Assembly (NCBI RefSeq): GCF_032341175.1
Contig: NZ_CP135435.1
Span: 3,100,001 to 3,164,000 of the forward strand
Reading direction: 5' to 3'
DNA length: 64,000 bases
From: Bacillus sp. DTU_2020_1000418_1_SI_GHA_SEK_038
Lineage (GTDB): Bacteria; Bacillota; Bacilli; Bacillales; Cytobacillaceae
Numbering within the stretch: the first letter of the stretch is position 1; each line of letters opens with the position of its first letter. A model generated the notes under the pieces. That model ran no database searches and was not told the DNA's origin. It worked only from the letters and a program-made list of their open reading frames with translations. The translations under genes and the position numbers were made by a program. This document shows, one piece after another, positions 9,281-21,138 of this stretch.

Positions 9281-9364
9281 GGTGCCTGGCTCCACAATAA
9301 TATAAACATCAAGAGCATACTCCACTAATTGACACTAGACAATAAATGTGGAGCTTGGCATCTT
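9281..9364. repeat. Dispersed repeat family B, copy 1
   Basis: About 84 bases whose ends are an imperfect inverted repeat (GGTGCCTGGCTCCACA and, on the other strand, GATGCCAAGCTCCACA). The body aligns with copy 2 at 46422-46506 over segments such as CACAATAATA, AGAGCAT and ACTAGACA. It sits between ccpN and glyS and has no coding capacity. It looks like a small MITE- or REP-like element. Confidence 0.7.
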
Positions 9365-9398
9365 TTCATTAGAACAGCTCCCAGTTGGAAAATCCAAG

Positions 9399-11471
9399 TT
9401 ATTTAACAATAATTTCGTTTACATTTGCAAACTTTTTAATCAGCTCAGCCAGTAAAACCATTTGATTTAGTCTGTTTTGTCGTAGTTCAATATTATCAGC
9501 CATGACCATTGTGTTATCAAAATATTGATCGATTTCAGGCTTCATTGATATTAACAAACTAAATTCATCACTTTCTGAAGTATGAACATGAAACTTTTCT
9601 TTGACAATCATATATTTATTGTACAAATTATTTTCGAATTCATTTTCAAATAAAGCGGGATTAACTTCACCAGGATTTTCAGCTTTAGATGAAATATTTA
9701 GAACACGGCTTAAAGCTTCCATGCTTTCCTTAAAGCCATTATCCTCTTTTCTAGTTTCTAGTACCTCAGCTCTCCTTACTAGAGATGGAAGTGCACCAAT
9801 TTCATTGCCTAAAACTGCTTCGATTAAATCATATCTCACATGCTTTTCCTGAAGGATATGTTTAATTCTAAGTTTAAAGAATGCGGTTAATTCCCCAGCA
9901 AGTTCTGATTTCGATTTCTTAGCAATTCCAGCTTCTTCAACTAGGGCGAGCCCAGAATCGATCAGCCATTCTAGAGATAGATTCCACTCTTTATTAATAA
10001 GTGTCTGGACAATACCAGTTGCTTGGCGTCTAAGCGCATATGGATCCTGCGAACCGCTCGGAATAATGCCAATAGCAAAGCAAGAGGCGATTGTATCCAT
10101 TTTTTCTGCTATTGACAGCGCTGCCCCAGGGTGGCTGCCCGGGGTACTGTCATCAGCATTTCTTGGCATATAATGTTCATTTATCGCTTTAGCAACTGCT
10201 GGTTTTTCTCCCTTTTGCAAAGCATACTTTTCACCCATAAAACCTTGTAATTCCGGAAATTCGTAAACCATGTTAGATACGAGATCAAACTTACAAATTT
10301 CACTCGCTCTATCGGCTGCATCTTTGTCTTCAATGCTAAAATCAAGCTTATCAGCCATTTTATTCGTTAATTTTCTAACGCGACTTACCTTCTCTGCAAG
10401 CGTACCGATTTCTTCATGATACACAATAGATTTTAATTTTGCTAATGAAGTTTCAATTTCAGTTTTTTGATCTTCTTTGTAGAAAAAGGCTGCATCAGAT
10501 AGTCTTGCTCTTAGTACCTTTTCATTTCCCTTAGCTACTTTCTCTATATGCTCATGCCCGCCATTTCGAACGGTAACGAAAAAAGGAAGAAGCTTGCCTT
10601 CATTAGATTTCACAGGAAAATATCGCTGATGCTCTTTCATCGAAGTGATTAAAACCTCTTCAGGGATCTCGAGAAACTCTTCTTCAAAACGTCCAAAAAG
10701 AGCTGTAGGATATTCAACAAGGTTCGTAACCTCTTCTAGCAAATCTTCATCAATTGGAATGACCCAATTATTTTCCTCGGCGATCGTTTCTAATTGTGAT
10801 GTGATTGCACCTTTTCTTTCTTCAGGGTCAACTATCACATATTGACTAAGCATAGCCTTAACATAATCCTTCGGCTCATGTATTTCAATTTTGCTTCCTA
10901 AGAAACGATGCCCAAGTGTCCAATTGGATGTCTCAACCGCTGTAATTGAAAAAGGGATCACTTCATTTCCAAATAACGCAAGCAGCCATTTAATTGGACG
11001 GACGTATCGAAGATCATTATTTGCCCACTTCATATTTTTCGGAAATGTCATGGCTGTAATAATTTGCTGCAATTCCGGCAGCAGATTGACAGTTTCTTGA
11101 CCTTGAATAAACTTTTTTACATGGACATATTCAACGCCATTTATTTCTTTAAAGAAAATATCCTCTACACTAGCTCCTTGCCCGCGGCAAAACCCAATAG
11201 CTGCCTTTGACCAATCACCATTTTCATCAATCGCAATTTTTCTTGCTGGACCCTTTGCTTCCTCGTGAACATCCTCTTGAGCTTCCTCCACTCCTGTAAC
11301 GTGAACTGCTAATCGCCGTGGTGAAGAATAAGCAACAATATGGTCAAAGTTCAACTTTTTTTCCATTAACCATGCTTGAATTTTGTCTGATAACTGGTTC
11401 ATTGAATTTGTAACAAATCTTGCGGGAATTTCTTCTAATCCTATTTCTAAAAGGAGATCTCTTTTAGTCAC
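9399..11471 (-). CDS. glyS: Glycine--tRNA ligase, beta subunit
   Basis: This 690-residue protein is the beta chain of the bacterial alpha2beta2 glycyl-tRNA synthetase. It opens with [19 protein letters not shown], the family signature, contains the HD-like segment, and ends in an anticodon-binding/DALR region. It charges tRNA-Gly together with GlyQ. The GTG at 11471 is chosen because GGGGGAAGG lies 5 bases upstream and because homology begins there; a longer in-frame extension runs back into glyQ. It overlaps the glyQ end by 8 bases, so translation is probably coupled, and it is under the upstream glycine T-box. Confidence 0.95.
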   Translation of the reverse strand: MTKRDLLLEIGLEEIPARFVTNSMNQLSDKIQAWLMEKKLNFDHIVAYSSPRRLAVHVTGVEEAQEDVHEEAKGPARKIAIDENGDWSKAAIGFCRGQGASVEDIFFKEINGVEYVHVKKFIQGQETVNLLPELQQIITAMTFPKNMKWANNDLRYVRPIKWLLALFGNEVIPFSITAVETSNWTLGHRFLGSKIEIHEPKDYVKAMLSQYVIVDPEERKGAITSQLETIAEENNWVIPIDEDLLEEVTNLVEYPTALFGRFEEEFLEIPEEVLITSMKEHQRYFPVKSNEGKLLPFFVTVRNGGHEHIEKVAKGNEKVLRARLSDAAFFYKEDQKTEIETSLAKLKSIVYHEEIGTLAEKVSRVRKLTNKMADKLDFSIEDKDAADRASEICKFDLVSNMVYEFPELQGFMGEKYALQKGEKPAVAKAINEHYMPRNADDSTPGSHPGAALSIAEKMDTIASCFAIGIIPSGSQDPYALRRQATGIVQTLINKEWNLSLEWLIDSGLALVEEAGIAKKSKSELAGELTAFFKLRIKHILQEKHVRYDLIEAVLGNEIGALPSLVRRAEVLETRKEDNGFKESMEALSRVLNISSKAENPGEVNPALFENEFENNLYNKYMIVKEKFHVHTSESDEFSLLISMKPEIDQYFDNTMVMADNIELRQNRLNQMVLLAELIKKFANVNEIIVK

Positions 11472-12354
11472 GATTTCCTTCCCCCTTTGATTGCAAAATT
11501 GGGAAACCAAGCTTTTCACGCTCATCATAGAAGGTTCTTGCAATTTTTCTTGCAAGGTTACGGCAGCGTCCAATATAACCGGTTCTTTCTGTAACCGATA
11601 TCGCCCCTTTTGCATCTAACAAATTAAAAGTATGTGAGCACTTTAATACATAATCGTATGCCGGGTGAACGAGCCCAGCCTCCATTTGCCGATGAGCTTC
11701 TTTTTCATAAATATTGAACAGATTAAAGAGCATATCGACACTAGATGTTTCAAAAGTATATTTGGAATGCTCATATTCAGGCTGCAGGAAGATATCTCTC
11801 ACCGTAAATCCGTTTGTCCATTCAAGATCAAATACATTTTCTTTCTCTTGAATATAGGAAGCGAGACGCTCAATTCCGTATGTGATTTCTACTGAAACTG
11901 GTTTACATTCAATTCCTCCTACTTGCTGGAAATACGTAAATTGAGTGATTTCCATGCCGTCCAGCCAAACTTCCCAGCCTAAGCCAGCACATCCTAGGGA
12001 AGGATTTTCCCAATTGTCCTCAACAAATCGAATATCATGCTGGAGCGGATCAATGCCAAGCGCACGTAAAGAATCTAAATACATCTCCTGAATATTGTCC
12101 GGTGAAGGCTTCATAATCACTTGAAACTGATGATGCTGATAAAGTCTATTTGGATTTTCTCCATAGCGGCCATCAGCAGGACGGCGTGACGGCTCTACAT
12201 ATGCCACATTCCATGGTTCAGGCCCAATAGCACGCAGGAAAGTATAAGGACTCATCGTTCCTGCTCCTTTTTCCACATCATAGGCTTGCATTAGAATGCA
12301 GCCATAATCTGACCAGTGTTTTTGTAGAGTTAAAATCATATTTTGAATGTTCAT
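11464..12354 (-). CDS. glyQ: Glycine--tRNA ligase, alpha subunit
   Basis: A 296-residue alpha chain of the heterotetrameric glycyl-tRNA synthetase, the catalytic class II core. Signature segments are [41 protein letters not shown] and [20 protein letters not shown]. The leader contains a glycine-specific T-box at 12547-12765, so expression should rise when uncharged tRNA-Gly builds up. A long hairpin repeat lies between the T-box terminator and this start codon, which is unusual. The ATG at 12354 is preceded by GAGAGGTGCG. Confidence 0.97.
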   Translation of the reverse strand: MNIQNMILTLQKHWSDYGCILMQAYDVEKGAGTMSPYTFLRAIGPEPWNVAYVEPSRRPADGRYGENPNRLYQHHQFQVIMKPSPDNIQEMYLDSLRALGIDPLQHDIRFVEDNWENPSLGCAGLGWEVWLDGMEITQFTYFQQVGGIECKPVSVEITYGIERLASYIQEKENVFDLEWTNGFTVRDIFLQPEYEHSKYTFETSSVDMLFNLFNIYEKEAHRQMEAGLVHPAYDYVLKCSHTFNLLDAKGAISVTERTGYIGRCRNLARKIARTFYDEREKLGFPILQSKGEGNRD

Positions 12355-12371
12355 TACGCACCTCTCAATTT

Positions 12372-12532
12372 AAAAGTGTAAGCGCCCCGCTTAGCGATGT
12401 ATGGACTGGACCTTCCCCGACTGAGATAAAGGAAACACGAAGAGCGTGAGCGATTCGATGTTGACTTATCGTAGGGAGGGGAGAGGAAGTCCAATAGTCG
12501 CTGGGCGCTGGAACTAGATAGTTCTCAAATTT
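12372..12532. repeat. Hairpin repeat family A, copy 1 (between T-box and glyQ)
   Basis: The element begins AAAAGTGTAAGCGCC and ends GGCGCTGGAACTAGATAGTTC, the ends shared by the family. Its two halves are largely complementary: GACTGGACCTTCCCC pairs imperfectly with the GGGGAGAGGAAGTCC region. Its inner part differs from copies 2 and 3. It lies in the transcribed leader of glyQS, 18 bases from the glyQ start. Confidence 0.75.
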
Positions 12533-12546
12533 AAAGAAAAAAACAA

Positions 12547-12592
12547 AAAACTCCCGTCTCTATGCCTAATGCATAGGGACGAGAGTTTACCC
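12547..12592 (-). terminator. T-box regulated terminator of glyQS
   Basis: On the minus strand AAACTCTCGTCCCTATGC pairs with GCATAGAGACGGGAGTTT around a short loop, and TTTTTTG follows. The 5' arm follows directly on the T-box sequence, as expected for the terminator/antiterminator switch. Confidence 0.92.
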
Positions 12593-12765
12593 GCGGTTCC
12601 ACCCTAATTGCTGCAATCGTTGCAGCCACTTTCTTCCGGCGTTGCTCAGAAGCGCCTTCCTTAATCTTCAATACCCTAGCTCTCACCATCCTAGGTTCGC
12701 TTTTTATTAAATAGATTAAGTACTCTTCTTCATCATAGCAACTATTAATTTAATAATTTGAATCA
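12547..12765 (-). promoter_or_regulatory. Glycine T-box leader of glyQS
   Basis: The T-box consensus AGGGTGGAACCGCG is at 12592-12605 on the minus strand, directly before the terminator. Upstream, stem I can be drawn: AGAAG, AGTA, CTTAATCT on the 5' side pair with AGATTAAG, GAAGGCG, CTTCT on the 3' side. The internal loop opposite AGTA holds GGC at 12654-12656, a glycine codon in the specifier position. Uncharged tRNA-Gly (anticodon GCC) would pair with it and with the T-box to favour antitermination of glyQ-glyS. Confidence 0.93.
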
Positions 12766-12795
12766 TATACGATACAAAATTGAATGTCAAGTAAG

Positions 12796-12926
12796 AAAAG
12801 CGGAAGCGCCTTGCCCAGGGGCGACAAGCATAAGATAAGCCAGCGAGAAGGTTGTTCTTTAACCTTCTTGATGGATTGGCTTATGACCTCGAGCCCCTAG
12901 GCGCTGCAGCTGGACACTTCTCAAAT
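12796..12926. repeat. Hairpin repeat family A, copy 2 (upstream of the T-box)
   Basis: Begins AAAAGCGGAAGCGCC and ends GGCGCTGCAGCTGGACACTTC. Nested complementary segments (AGCGCC/GGCGCT, AGGGGC/GCCCCT, CATAAG/CTTATG, GAAGGTT/AACCTTC) indicate one long hairpin. The core from GCCCAGGGGCGACAAGCATA to GAGCCCCTAGGCGCTG is almost identical to copy 3 at 31911-32093. It fills the gap between recO and the glycine T-box. Confidence 0.82.
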
Positions 12927-12946
12927 TCGAAAAGTTATCGTTTATA

Positions 12947-13702
12947 TTAAAGCATATCCTCAAATTTAGCCATTTGATTTAGAAACCTTTTCGTTTTTAA
13001 ATTAAGCCCAGAGTATTCATCATAATAAGCATTAATGACTTTTTTAAGCTCAGCCTTCGTTTCCGGTTTAACAGAAATATTACCAAGGCGAGATAAATCA
13101 AAAAAATAAAAAAGCCGTAATAGCTTCACTGTTGCTGGAGAAATTTTAAAATGATATGGATCTTTTTCCAGGCATCGGTGGCAAATGAGTCCACCCTCTC
13201 TTATTGAAAAAGAAAAATGGCCATCTGCACTGCTGCATACGGTACACTGGTTTAAAACTGGATACAATCCTAACGAATTCAACATTTTCATTTCGAAGAT
13301 ATTCACAATAATTTCTGCATCAAAACCTTCATTGACTAAGTTTAAAGCTTGAAAAACTAATTCAAATAAATAAGGATTGGGCTTTCTGTCGTCAGTTCCT
13401 TTATCTGTTAGATCAACAATATAGCTTGCATATGCTGTTAGGAAAATATCTTCGCGGATAGAGCGCATAGAAGTAATCATTTCACCTTGTTGCAGACTTC
13501 CTAATCCACTGCTTCTTTGAACTAAAAAATAGCCGTATGTAAAAGGTTGGGTGACAGCAGCGAGCCGGCTGCTCGGCTTTTTTGCTCCACGTGCCATCAC
13601 ACCAATCTTACCCCATTCCCGGGTGTATAAAGTTACAATTTTGTTTGTTTCACCATAATTTGTTGTTCTAATAATGATGCCCTCACATTTTTCAAGCACC
13701 AT
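12947..13702 (-). CDS. recO: DNA repair protein RecO
   Basis: A 251-residue RecO with an N-terminal OB-fold ([30 protein letters not shown]... in shorter runs [18 protein letters not shown]) and a four-cysteine zinc site (CTVC and CHRC, about residues 150-180). RecO loads RecA on SSB-coated single-stranded DNA with RecF and RecR. I chose the ATG at 13702, aligned with family members starting M-L-x-K-C-E-G; another ATG at 13711 has no usable ribosome site. It follows yqzL and era, its usual partners. Confidence 0.94.
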   Translation of the reverse strand: MVLEKCEGIIIRTTNYGETNKIVTLYTREWGKIGVMARGAKKPSSRLAAVTQPFTYGYFLVQRSSGLGSLQQGEMITSMRSIREDIFLTAYASYIVDLTDKGTDDRKPNPYLFELVFQALNLVNEGFDAEIIVNIFEMKMLNSLGLYPVLNQCTVCSSADGHFSFSIREGGLICHRCLEKDPYHFKISPATVKLLRLFYFFDLSRLGNISVKPETKAELKKVINAYYDEYSGLNLKTKRFLNQMAKFEDML

Positions 13703-13729
13703 AGCCACCATCCCTAAGTTTTAGACAAT

Positions 13730-13873
13730 CTATGAGATGGAAAAGTCTGCTTCAGTTAGTTCTGCGTCCTGATTTCCGGGTATATCTTGAGTTTCCTGTT
13801 CTAGCTCTTTAAAGAGAAGATATGTGTCTATATTACCTGTCTGTGAAAAGACTTTCCAGGTAAAATCCATCAT
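13730..13873 (-). CDS. yqzL: YqzL family small protein
   Basis: A 47-residue protein starting MMDFTWKVFSQTGNIDTYLL and ending EADFSIS. The W-K-x-F-x-x-T-G-x-I-x-x-Y-L-x-x-K/F-E pattern and the position between era and recO identify it as YqzL, a conserved Bacillaceae protein of unknown function. Two consecutive ATG codons (13873, 13870) follow GGAAAGGTGGGG. The stop lies 27 bases before recO, so it is probably co-transcribed with it. Confidence 0.88.
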   Translation of the reverse strand: MMDFTWKVFSQTGNIDTYLLFKELEQETQDIPGNQDAELTEADFSIS

Positions 13874-14064
13874 CGAAAACCCCACCTTTCCGTTATTCAA
13901 CGCAATTTTCTTTTATCCCAAATCCTTACCATTTATCATAGCCTGTCTTTTGAATTTCATAAGAGAAAAATATTGTAAATTGAAATCATACATAATTACT
14001 GTTAAAGCGTAATACCTTAGTTAAGGCTGGACAATTAACATTAAATACACATTTTTTAAAAAAA

Positions 14065-15400
<1,336 letters not shown>

Positions 15401-15633
15401 TTACTTCTTTTATTTTACCTCAAATTGTAATCAAAATCACTGTTTGTAGCAAAAACGTAATATAAAAAATTGAATTTTCTAAAAATAGGCGGGTAAATAG
15501 TTTGTACCGCACTGTCATTTTATCAAAACGAATAGAGTATTTTCAAATATCGCTTGGTTAATTGTTACAATTGCTTGTTTTTTACCCTAGAAAAACCTAA
15601 CTAAACCTCAACGTTTTCATTATTTTAACGAAA

Positions 15634-15659
15634 AAACTGCCCTCCTGAAAGGACAGTTC
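15634..15659 (-). terminator. Terminator after dgkA
   Basis: On the minus strand AACTGTCCT and AGGGCAGTT pair around a short loop and are followed by TTTTTTC. It separates dgkA from cdd. Confidence 0.85.
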
Positions 15660-16039
15660 TATATAAGATTGGCTAATTTCGGGAGAAAAATAATCAATCC
15701 GATTATGACTGAGATAACAGCAAAAATTAATACAGCCCCTGCTGCTATATCCTTTGCTGCCTTTGCCAGCGGATGGTAGTCTTCAGTCACAAGATCCACT
15801 ACTCTTTCAATCGAGGAATTCAACAATTCCAGTGACAGCATACCCCCAATAGCTAAGAGGATGAAAAGCCACTCAATATAGGAAATAGATAACACTAATC
15901 CCATTAAGATAACGATAATCGATACAAGCAGGTGGATTTTCAAATTTCTTTCCTGCTTGAAAGCCTCATTAATACCTGATATTGCATAGCGAAATGAATA
16001 TATTAACCGATTCTTTTTATCTCTGGAGGCCGAATTCAT
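15659..16039 (-). CDS. dgkA: Diacylglycerol kinase-family protein (undecaprenol kinase type)
   Basis: A 126-residue integral membrane kinase with three predicted helices (about residues 33-50, 55-70, 95-118). The active-site segment [29 protein letters not shown] contains the E..N..IE pattern in [18 protein letters not shown]. Gram-positive members phosphorylate undecaprenol rather than diacylglycerol. Its start lies 23 bases inside the ybeY end, so the two are probably translated from one mRNA. Confidence 0.93.
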   Translation of the reverse strand: MNSASRDKKNRLIYSFRYAISGINEAFKQERNLKIHLLVSIIVILMGLVLSISYIEWLFILLAIGGMLSLELLNSSIERVVDLVTEDYHPLAKAAKDIAAGAVLIFAVISVIIGLIIFLPKLANLI

Positions 16040-16487
16040 CTAAAATATCCTTCTGCCTTGAAAACATTACTTTTTCATCTTCGGGCGTTTCATGGTCATA
16101 CCCGAGTAAATGAAGGAAGCCGTGAACAGCCAAAAAACCGATTTCTCTCATAAAAGAATGCCCGTATTCTTCGGCCTGCTCATGTGCTCTTGAAACGGAA
16201 ATAATGATGTCTCCTAACACCCTTGGCATATCAAGACCTATAAGCTCCATTTCTCCCTCTCCCATTTCCTCCATGGCAAAAGATATGACATCTGTGACAC
16301 TGTCTTTCTGACGATATTCCTTATTAATTTCCCTTATCTTGTCATTACTAACAAACGTAAGAGATACTTCGCTTTCTTCTTCAATTTTTTCAAACTTTGC
16401 TGCATAATTTAGCAGCTTTTCAATATAGGAGATTTGCTCTTCTGTAAGCTCATTTGTTTCATCTAAAAAGTCGATAATTAAACTCAT
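16017..16487 (-). CDS. ybeY: Endoribonuclease YbeY
   Basis: A 156-residue zinc-dependent RNase needed for 16S rRNA 3'-end maturation and ribosome quality control. The zinc motif H-x3-H-x5-H is visible as [11 protein letters not shown] near residue 120, preceded by DVISFAM and LGDIIIS. The start overlaps the pgpH end by 4 bases. With era and dgkA it forms the conserved pgpH-ybeY-dgkA-cdd-era block. Confidence 0.96.
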   Translation of the reverse strand: MSLIIDFLDETNELTEEQISYIEKLLNYAAKFEKIEEESEVSLTFVSNDKIREINKEYRQKDSVTDVISFAMEEMGEGEMELIGLDMPRVLGDIIISVSRAHEQAEEYGHSFMREIGFLAVHGFLHLLGYDHETPEDEKVMFSRQKDILDEFGLQR

Positions 16488-18676
16488 GCCTGTTTCACCT
16501 TCTGCTTTGTCATTTCTGGATATTCAATTCGAGAGTGGAAAATACCGTTTAATGTTTCACAAAAAGAGTTTGCAACGATTTCCAATTCTTTTAACGTTAA
16601 ATCACACTCATTAAGCTGGCCATCCTGAAGACGGTCGGCAATAATATTTCTAACGAGGCCTTCTATTTGTTCAGGGGTAGGGTGGGACATAGAACGGACA
16701 GCAGCCTCAACACTGTCTGCAATTCCAATAATAGCAGCCTCTTTCGTTTGGGCTTTTGGACCTGGATATCGATAGTCTTCCTCTCTCACCTCAAGCCCAT
16801 TTTGATTCGCCTTATGATAAAAATATTTTAAGAGTGTCGTCCCATGATGCTGTTCTGCAATATCAACAATTTCCTTTGGCATTTTGTGCTTTCTAAGCAT
16901 TTCCGCCCCGTCAGTTGCATGGGCTATGATAATATTTTTACTTGTTTGCGGCGGAAGCCGATCATGCGGATTTTCAATATTCATTTGATTTTCAATAAAG
17001 AACTGCGGCCTTTTTGTTTTGCCAATGTCATGATAATAACAGCCAACCCGTGCAAGCAGCCCATTTGCCCCAATGGCTTCACAAGCAGATTCCGACAAAT
17101 TAGCTACCATGACGCTATGGTGATAGGTGCCTGGTGCCTCAGTTAAGATTTTTCTAAGAAGAGGATGATTCGGGCTTGTCAGTTCAATTAATCTCATTGT
17201 AGAGAGAATGCCAAATCCAGCTTCAAAAAAAGGAAGTAAGCCAATGGCCAACACGGAAGACAAAATACCTGAAAGCGCCCCAATAATCAGATAAAAGCCA
17301 TATTCCAGCCCATCATATTGCCCGTTCCTAAGAAAGATAAGGGAAAAAATCACAGCCACATTCACACCTGCCACAAACATGCCCGCTTGTAAAATTCGTG
17401 ACCGATTTTTTTGTTTCGTTAAAAATATAATTCCAGCAAGTCCGCTGCATGTAATATAGATACTAGATGATACATGGAAGGTCCCTGTTACGCCTTCATT
17501 AAAAATAATACTTCCGCAAATGGCCATAATGATCGTAAATAATACAGCCATTCGTTCATTAATTAAGTTTCGGATTAAAATAGCACCCATGGCAGCCGGA
17601 AAAATAAAGCTGATTTCTGAATACTTGAGTTCTGGAAAAAAACTGATTCCCTTCATCATTAGTATAGATAATGCAAAAATTAAGCTAAATAATAGTAGGT
17701 AACTTTGCTTTAACTCTGATTGGAGCTTTAATTCATTAAAATAAAAATACAGAGCAGCAAGAGTAATAAAAATAATTAAGCCAAGGCCAACAAAAGGCTG
17801 AATGGAATTATTGTTATCAAGCAAGCCGATCAGATCTAGCTGCCTATAAATATCGCGGCTGATTAAATGCTGTTCTTCTACAATAATTTGTCCTTGAAGA
17901 ATTTTTACAGGCTCAACAGTCTCTACAGCCTGCTGACGCATTTCATCCGTTGCAGTAGGATCGTAAAATTCATTCTGGTAAACAGCATATCTTCCCAATT
18001 CAATTGCTGCTGCTTTTAAACCAGAATTTAAGCTTGTAAACTTTAGCTCCTCCTCCAAACGCTTCTTTGCATTTTCCACTTCATCCGCCGGGATTCTCTT
18101 ACTCATTACATTATTTATAGCGGTTACCGTGACATCTCTGGCAATTGAAAGCTCGCCTCTAGTTACCTGCAATAAAGAAAGGAGGGTCTGATCAGATATT
18201 TCCTTTGTTATATCTTCAGTCAGCTTCTCCTTCATAATGGCTAATTTATCAGATGGTGTTGGTTCAGGAAAAACGATTGGCTCACCTTCAGATTCACTAG
18301 AGCTATCAGCTGCCTTTTGTTTCTTTTCCCGGTCATCTTCTATCTCATCATTAACCTCAGTAGCAGAATCAAATATAGATGTGATTAAATCCATGCGATT
18401 TTGGGCAATTTCCTTCTTTACTACATATACGTCCGGAACTTTATCAGCTTCTTCTTTTTTCCTTTTTTCTGTTAAGACTTTATCTTCAATCGTGATAGGA
18501 GATCTGATTGTTTGCTCAGCAACAGAAAATAGTCCTAGGTCCAATTTTTCTGGTTTTACATTACTGAACATGGCAAGGAACATCACAATTCCAAGAAAAA
18601 CAAATAGAAGAACTCTAAAAAATGTCATTTCTAACAAATTTTTTATTTTCGTCAAATATTGCTGCAGTTTTTCCAA
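16484..18676 (-). CDS. pgpH: Cyclic di-AMP phosphodiesterase PgpH (7TM-HD family)
   Basis: A 730-residue membrane protein. After an N-terminal helix (about residues 20-40) comes an extracytoplasmic region of some 250 residues (7TMR-HDED), then about seven membrane helices (about 285-470), then a cytoplasmic HD domain with [16 protein letters not shown] and HGT. PgpH-type enzymes cleave c-di-AMP to pApA. The second of two nearby TTG codons (18676) is preferred because AGGAGG lies 8 bases upstream, whereas the first TTG (18682) abuts that site. It heads the pgpH-ybeY-dgkA group, 4 bases overlapping ybeY. Confidence 0.93.
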   Translation of the reverse strand: MEKLQQYLTKIKNLLEMTFFRVLLFVFLGIVMFLAMFSNVKPEKLDLGLFSVAEQTIRSPITIEDKVLTEKRKKEEADKVPDVYVVKKEIAQNRMDLITSIFDSATEVNDEIEDDREKKQKAADSSSESEGEPIVFPEPTPSDKLAIMKEKLTEDITKEISDQTLLSLLQVTRGELSIARDVTVTAINNVMSKRIPADEVENAKKRLEEELKFTSLNSGLKAAAIELGRYAVYQNEFYDPTATDEMRQQAVETVEPVKILQGQIIVEEQHLISRDIYRQLDLIGLLDNNNSIQPFVGLGLIIFITLAALYFYFNELKLQSELKQSYLLLFSLIFALSILMMKGISFFPELKYSEISFIFPAAMGAILIRNLINERMAVLFTIIMAICGSIIFNEGVTGTFHVSSSIYITCSGLAGIIFLTKQKNRSRILQAGMFVAGVNVAVIFSLIFLRNGQYDGLEYGFYLIIGALSGILSSVLAIGLLPFFEAGFGILSTMRLIELTSPNHPLLRKILTEAPGTYHHSVMVANLSESACEAIGANGLLARVGCYYHDIGKTKRPQFFIENQMNIENPHDRLPPQTSKNIIIAHATDGAEMLRKHKMPKEIVDIAEQHHGTTLLKYFYHKANQNGLEVREEDYRYPGPKAQTKEAAIIGIADSVEAAVRSMSHPTPEQIEGLVRNIIADRLQDGQLNECDLTLKELEIVANSFCETLNGIFHSRIEYPEMTKQKVKQA

Positions 18677-18844
18677 GTTCAACCCCTCCTATCTTGGTAT
18701 TTTAACTGACCAGATAAGTGATTCTGCTATGCGTTTCAATTATGTATTTATGTAAAATGATAACAGTTTTTCAAACAAGTTTCACCTTTCTTAAAAAACT
18801 TCTGAAAAAGTCATGATGCTTCACTTAACAAATACAGCAAAAGA

Positions 18845-18871
18845 AAACCGCAGGGTAATCCCAACGGTTTC
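18845..18871 (-). terminator. Terminator after phoH
   Basis: AAACCG and CGGTTT form the outer stem with GGG/CCC inside; TTTTCTTTT follows on the minus strand. It overlaps the phoH stop codon. Confidence 0.7.
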
Positions 18872-19832
18872 AATTCTCGTGCTGACCATATGCATGAATA
18901 ATTTTTGCTACTAGAGGATGACGGACTACATCACTTTCTTCAAGATGTACAAACGCAATCCCCTTCACACCTTTTAGAATGTCTTCCCCTACAATTAATC
19001 CTGATTTCGCTCCTTTTGGAAGATCTACCTGTGTTTTATCACCAGTGATCACCATCTTCGAGCCAAAGCCAAGGCGGGTTAAAAACATTTTCATCTGAGC
19101 ATGGGTTGTATTTTGGGCTTCATCAAGGATGACGAAAGCATCGTCTAGCGTACGGCCCCTCATATAGGCTAAGGGTGCAATTTCAATCGTCCCTCTTTCA
19201 ATTAATCTTTCTGTATGTTCAGCACCAAAAATATCATGAAGGGCATCATATAATGGTCTAAGGTACGGATCAACTTTTTCCTTTAAGTCGCCAGGCAGAA
19301 ATCCAAGACTTTCCCCTGCTTCAACAGCTGGACGGGTTAAAATAATTTTTTTGACCCGCCCGTTCTTCAATGCATTTACTGCCATAACAACCGCTAAATA
19401 TGTTTTTCCTGTTCCTGCTGGCCCTATTCCAAAAACAAGATCATTCGTGCGAATGGATCGAATGTACTGGCTTTGACCAATCGTTTTTACTCGAATAGAC
19501 TTCCCCTTCGCATTTCTAATAATTTCTTCATCATATAAATCGCTAAAATAATCTAAAGTGCCTTTTTTCGCCATTTGAATGCCATACATAACATCTCTCT
19601 GGCTAATATTGATTCCTTTTCTAATAACCTGCAGCAGTTCAGAAAGTAATTTTCCAACCATTTCAACTTGTTCCATTTCACCGGAAACAAAAACATTTTC
19701 TCCCCGTGTAACGATGGATACAGTCAATTCTTGCTCAATCATTTTAATGTTAGCGTCCGAATTCCCAAGCAAGCTTATTGCTTCATTCGGATTTTCAAGT
19801 TGGACATTCATGGTCTTCAAGTCTTCAGTCAT
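18870..19832 (-). CDS. phoH: PhoH-family ATPase
   Basis: A 320-residue protein with Walker A GPAGTGKT (about residues 133-140) and Walker B-like FVILDEAQNTT. PhoH proteins are P-loop ATPases with suspected RNA-related roles; the true function is unknown. An N-terminal KH-like region of about 90 residues precedes the ATPase. The start overlaps yqfD by 4 bases, and pgpH follows after a terminator. Confidence 0.92.
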   Translation of the reverse strand: MTEDLKTMNVQLENPNEAISLLGNSDANIKMIEQELTVSIVTRGENVFVSGEMEQVEMVGKLLSELLQVIRKGINISQRDVMYGIQMAKKGTLDYFSDLYDEEIIRNAKGKSIRVKTIGQSQYIRSIRTNDLVFGIGPAGTGKTYLAVVMAVNALKNGRVKKIILTRPAVEAGESLGFLPGDLKEKVDPYLRPLYDALHDIFGAEHTERLIERGTIEIAPLAYMRGRTLDDAFVILDEAQNTTHAQMKMFLTRLGFGSKMVITGDKTQVDLPKGAKSGLIVGEDILKGVKGIAFVHLEESDVVRHPLVAKIIHAYGQHEN

Positions 19833-21025
19833 TCCGTATCTCCTTGAATAATTGGTTGCGCTTCTGCTATATTCTCAATAATTTGGAAATGTATTGATAT
19901 AGTTACTTTACCATTCTCTACCGACTTGTGTAAAACTTTTTCCCCTTTAATTTTAGCATTATCAGATAGATGATTTTTTATATCATTTCTCGCTTGAATT
20001 TTTGCAACTTCAAAAGCTTCTTCATTTGAGAATATTTGTGTTACTTGTTCACTTTCCCTTATTGTTTTATTAATATAGGATATCGGAAGTTCCCATTTTA
20101 AAAAGTTGATTTTCTTTTCATTTAACTCTATTTTGGATTTTTTATATTCTACCTTACCAAAGCCCCATATTGGAATTTCATATTTTCCAACCTTTATTAT
20201 ATGCTTTTGTATTTCATTTCCGTTTAATACTTGCAGAGTATTTTTCAATGGAATTGTAGCCTTTGTTGTGTACCAAGTTTCCCCAAGGATCTCTCCTTTT
20301 GCTGGAACAGTCTCGGTTTTTTGCCCATCCTCTCCAATAATTCCTGAAACAAGGAGCTGGCCTGGGTTTACATGATCATTGACACTTACTTTTGGCTGAC
20401 CTTCTTCAACGAACATGTCAACAATGATTGCCTTCTTTTTTGCCACTAAATGTCTTGGACTTAAATATTCCGGTTTATTTGGCTCAGTTTTTTCCACAAC
20501 CTGCAGATGGTAGGTTGTCCCTTTTAATTCCACACCAACCCAAGTAATTTCCTCAATACTATCTGTCAGTTTCCTCTGAATGGCTTCAACATTTTCTAAG
20601 AAAAACTGCACTTTCCCGCGTTTTACACCTATTTGATTTAACTCTTTTCGTATTTTGTATTCAGTTGCAGGGTCAGCTCCCTTTATCTCTATTCCCCAAA
20701 CCATATTTGATAAAATCATAATGACTAATAAAAATACTGGGGCTCCAATGACAAATCCAATATTTTTTAACATACGCTTAAAGATAAATGGGAAGCCTGT
20801 CCGTTGTAAAAACTCAATTTTGCAATCACTATTCCGAACTAAACTTCTTAATTTCTTCACATCATTCAGCTTCATTTTAAAGGTTACTGCTTCTGTTCCA
20901 TGCCTTCTCACCTGCCAGACAAGAATACCACTCCGTGTAAGAGTATTAATAAAACGCTCGATGCCCTTACCTTTAGTTTTTACAGTAATAATCCCTCCAA
21001 AAAATTCGATCCACAGATTTTTCAT
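19829..21025 (-). CDS. yqfD: Sporulation protein YqfD
   Basis: A 398-residue protein of the YqfD family, related to the stage IV sporulation regulator set. One strong membrane helix near residues 88-108 (IGFVIGAPVFLLVIMILS) divides a cytoplasmic N-terminal part from a long extracytoplasmic part. B. subtilis yqfD is expressed in the mother cell under sigma-E. It follows yqfC by about 110 bases and overlaps phoH. Confidence 0.9.
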   Translation of the reverse strand: MKNLWIEFFGGIITVKTKGKGIERFINTLTRSGILVWQVRRHGTEAVTFKMKLNDVKKLRSLVRNSDCKIEFLQRTGFPFIFKRMLKNIGFVIGAPVFLLVIMILSNMVWGIEIKGADPATEYKIRKELNQIGVKRGKVQFFLENVEAIQRKLTDSIEEITWVGVELKGTTYHLQVVEKTEPNKPEYLSPRHLVAKKKAIIVDMFVEEGQPKVSVNDHVNPGQLLVSGIIGEDGQKTETVPAKGEILGETWYTTKATIPLKNTLQVLNGNEIQKHIIKVGKYEIPIWGFGKVEYKKSKIELNEKKINFLKWELPISYINKTIRESEQVTQIFSNEEAFEVAKIQARNDIKNHLSDNAKIKGEKVLHKSVENGKVTISIHFQIIENIAEAQPIIQGDTE

Positions 21026-21138
21026 TGCCTTCCCCCTGATTTCTGTTTATCACGATAATATTTGCCGTACTTTATGCCCTTTTCGTATTAAGTTCTTACA
21101 GAAGGCTGCCAGAGATCCTTCTGTAAGGACATTCTTGA

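Noticed and set aside
18237..18755. Plus-strand frame of 172 codons opposite the pgpH start
   Set aside because: Serine-rich shadow of pgpH with no start signal; pgpH has clear family motifs.
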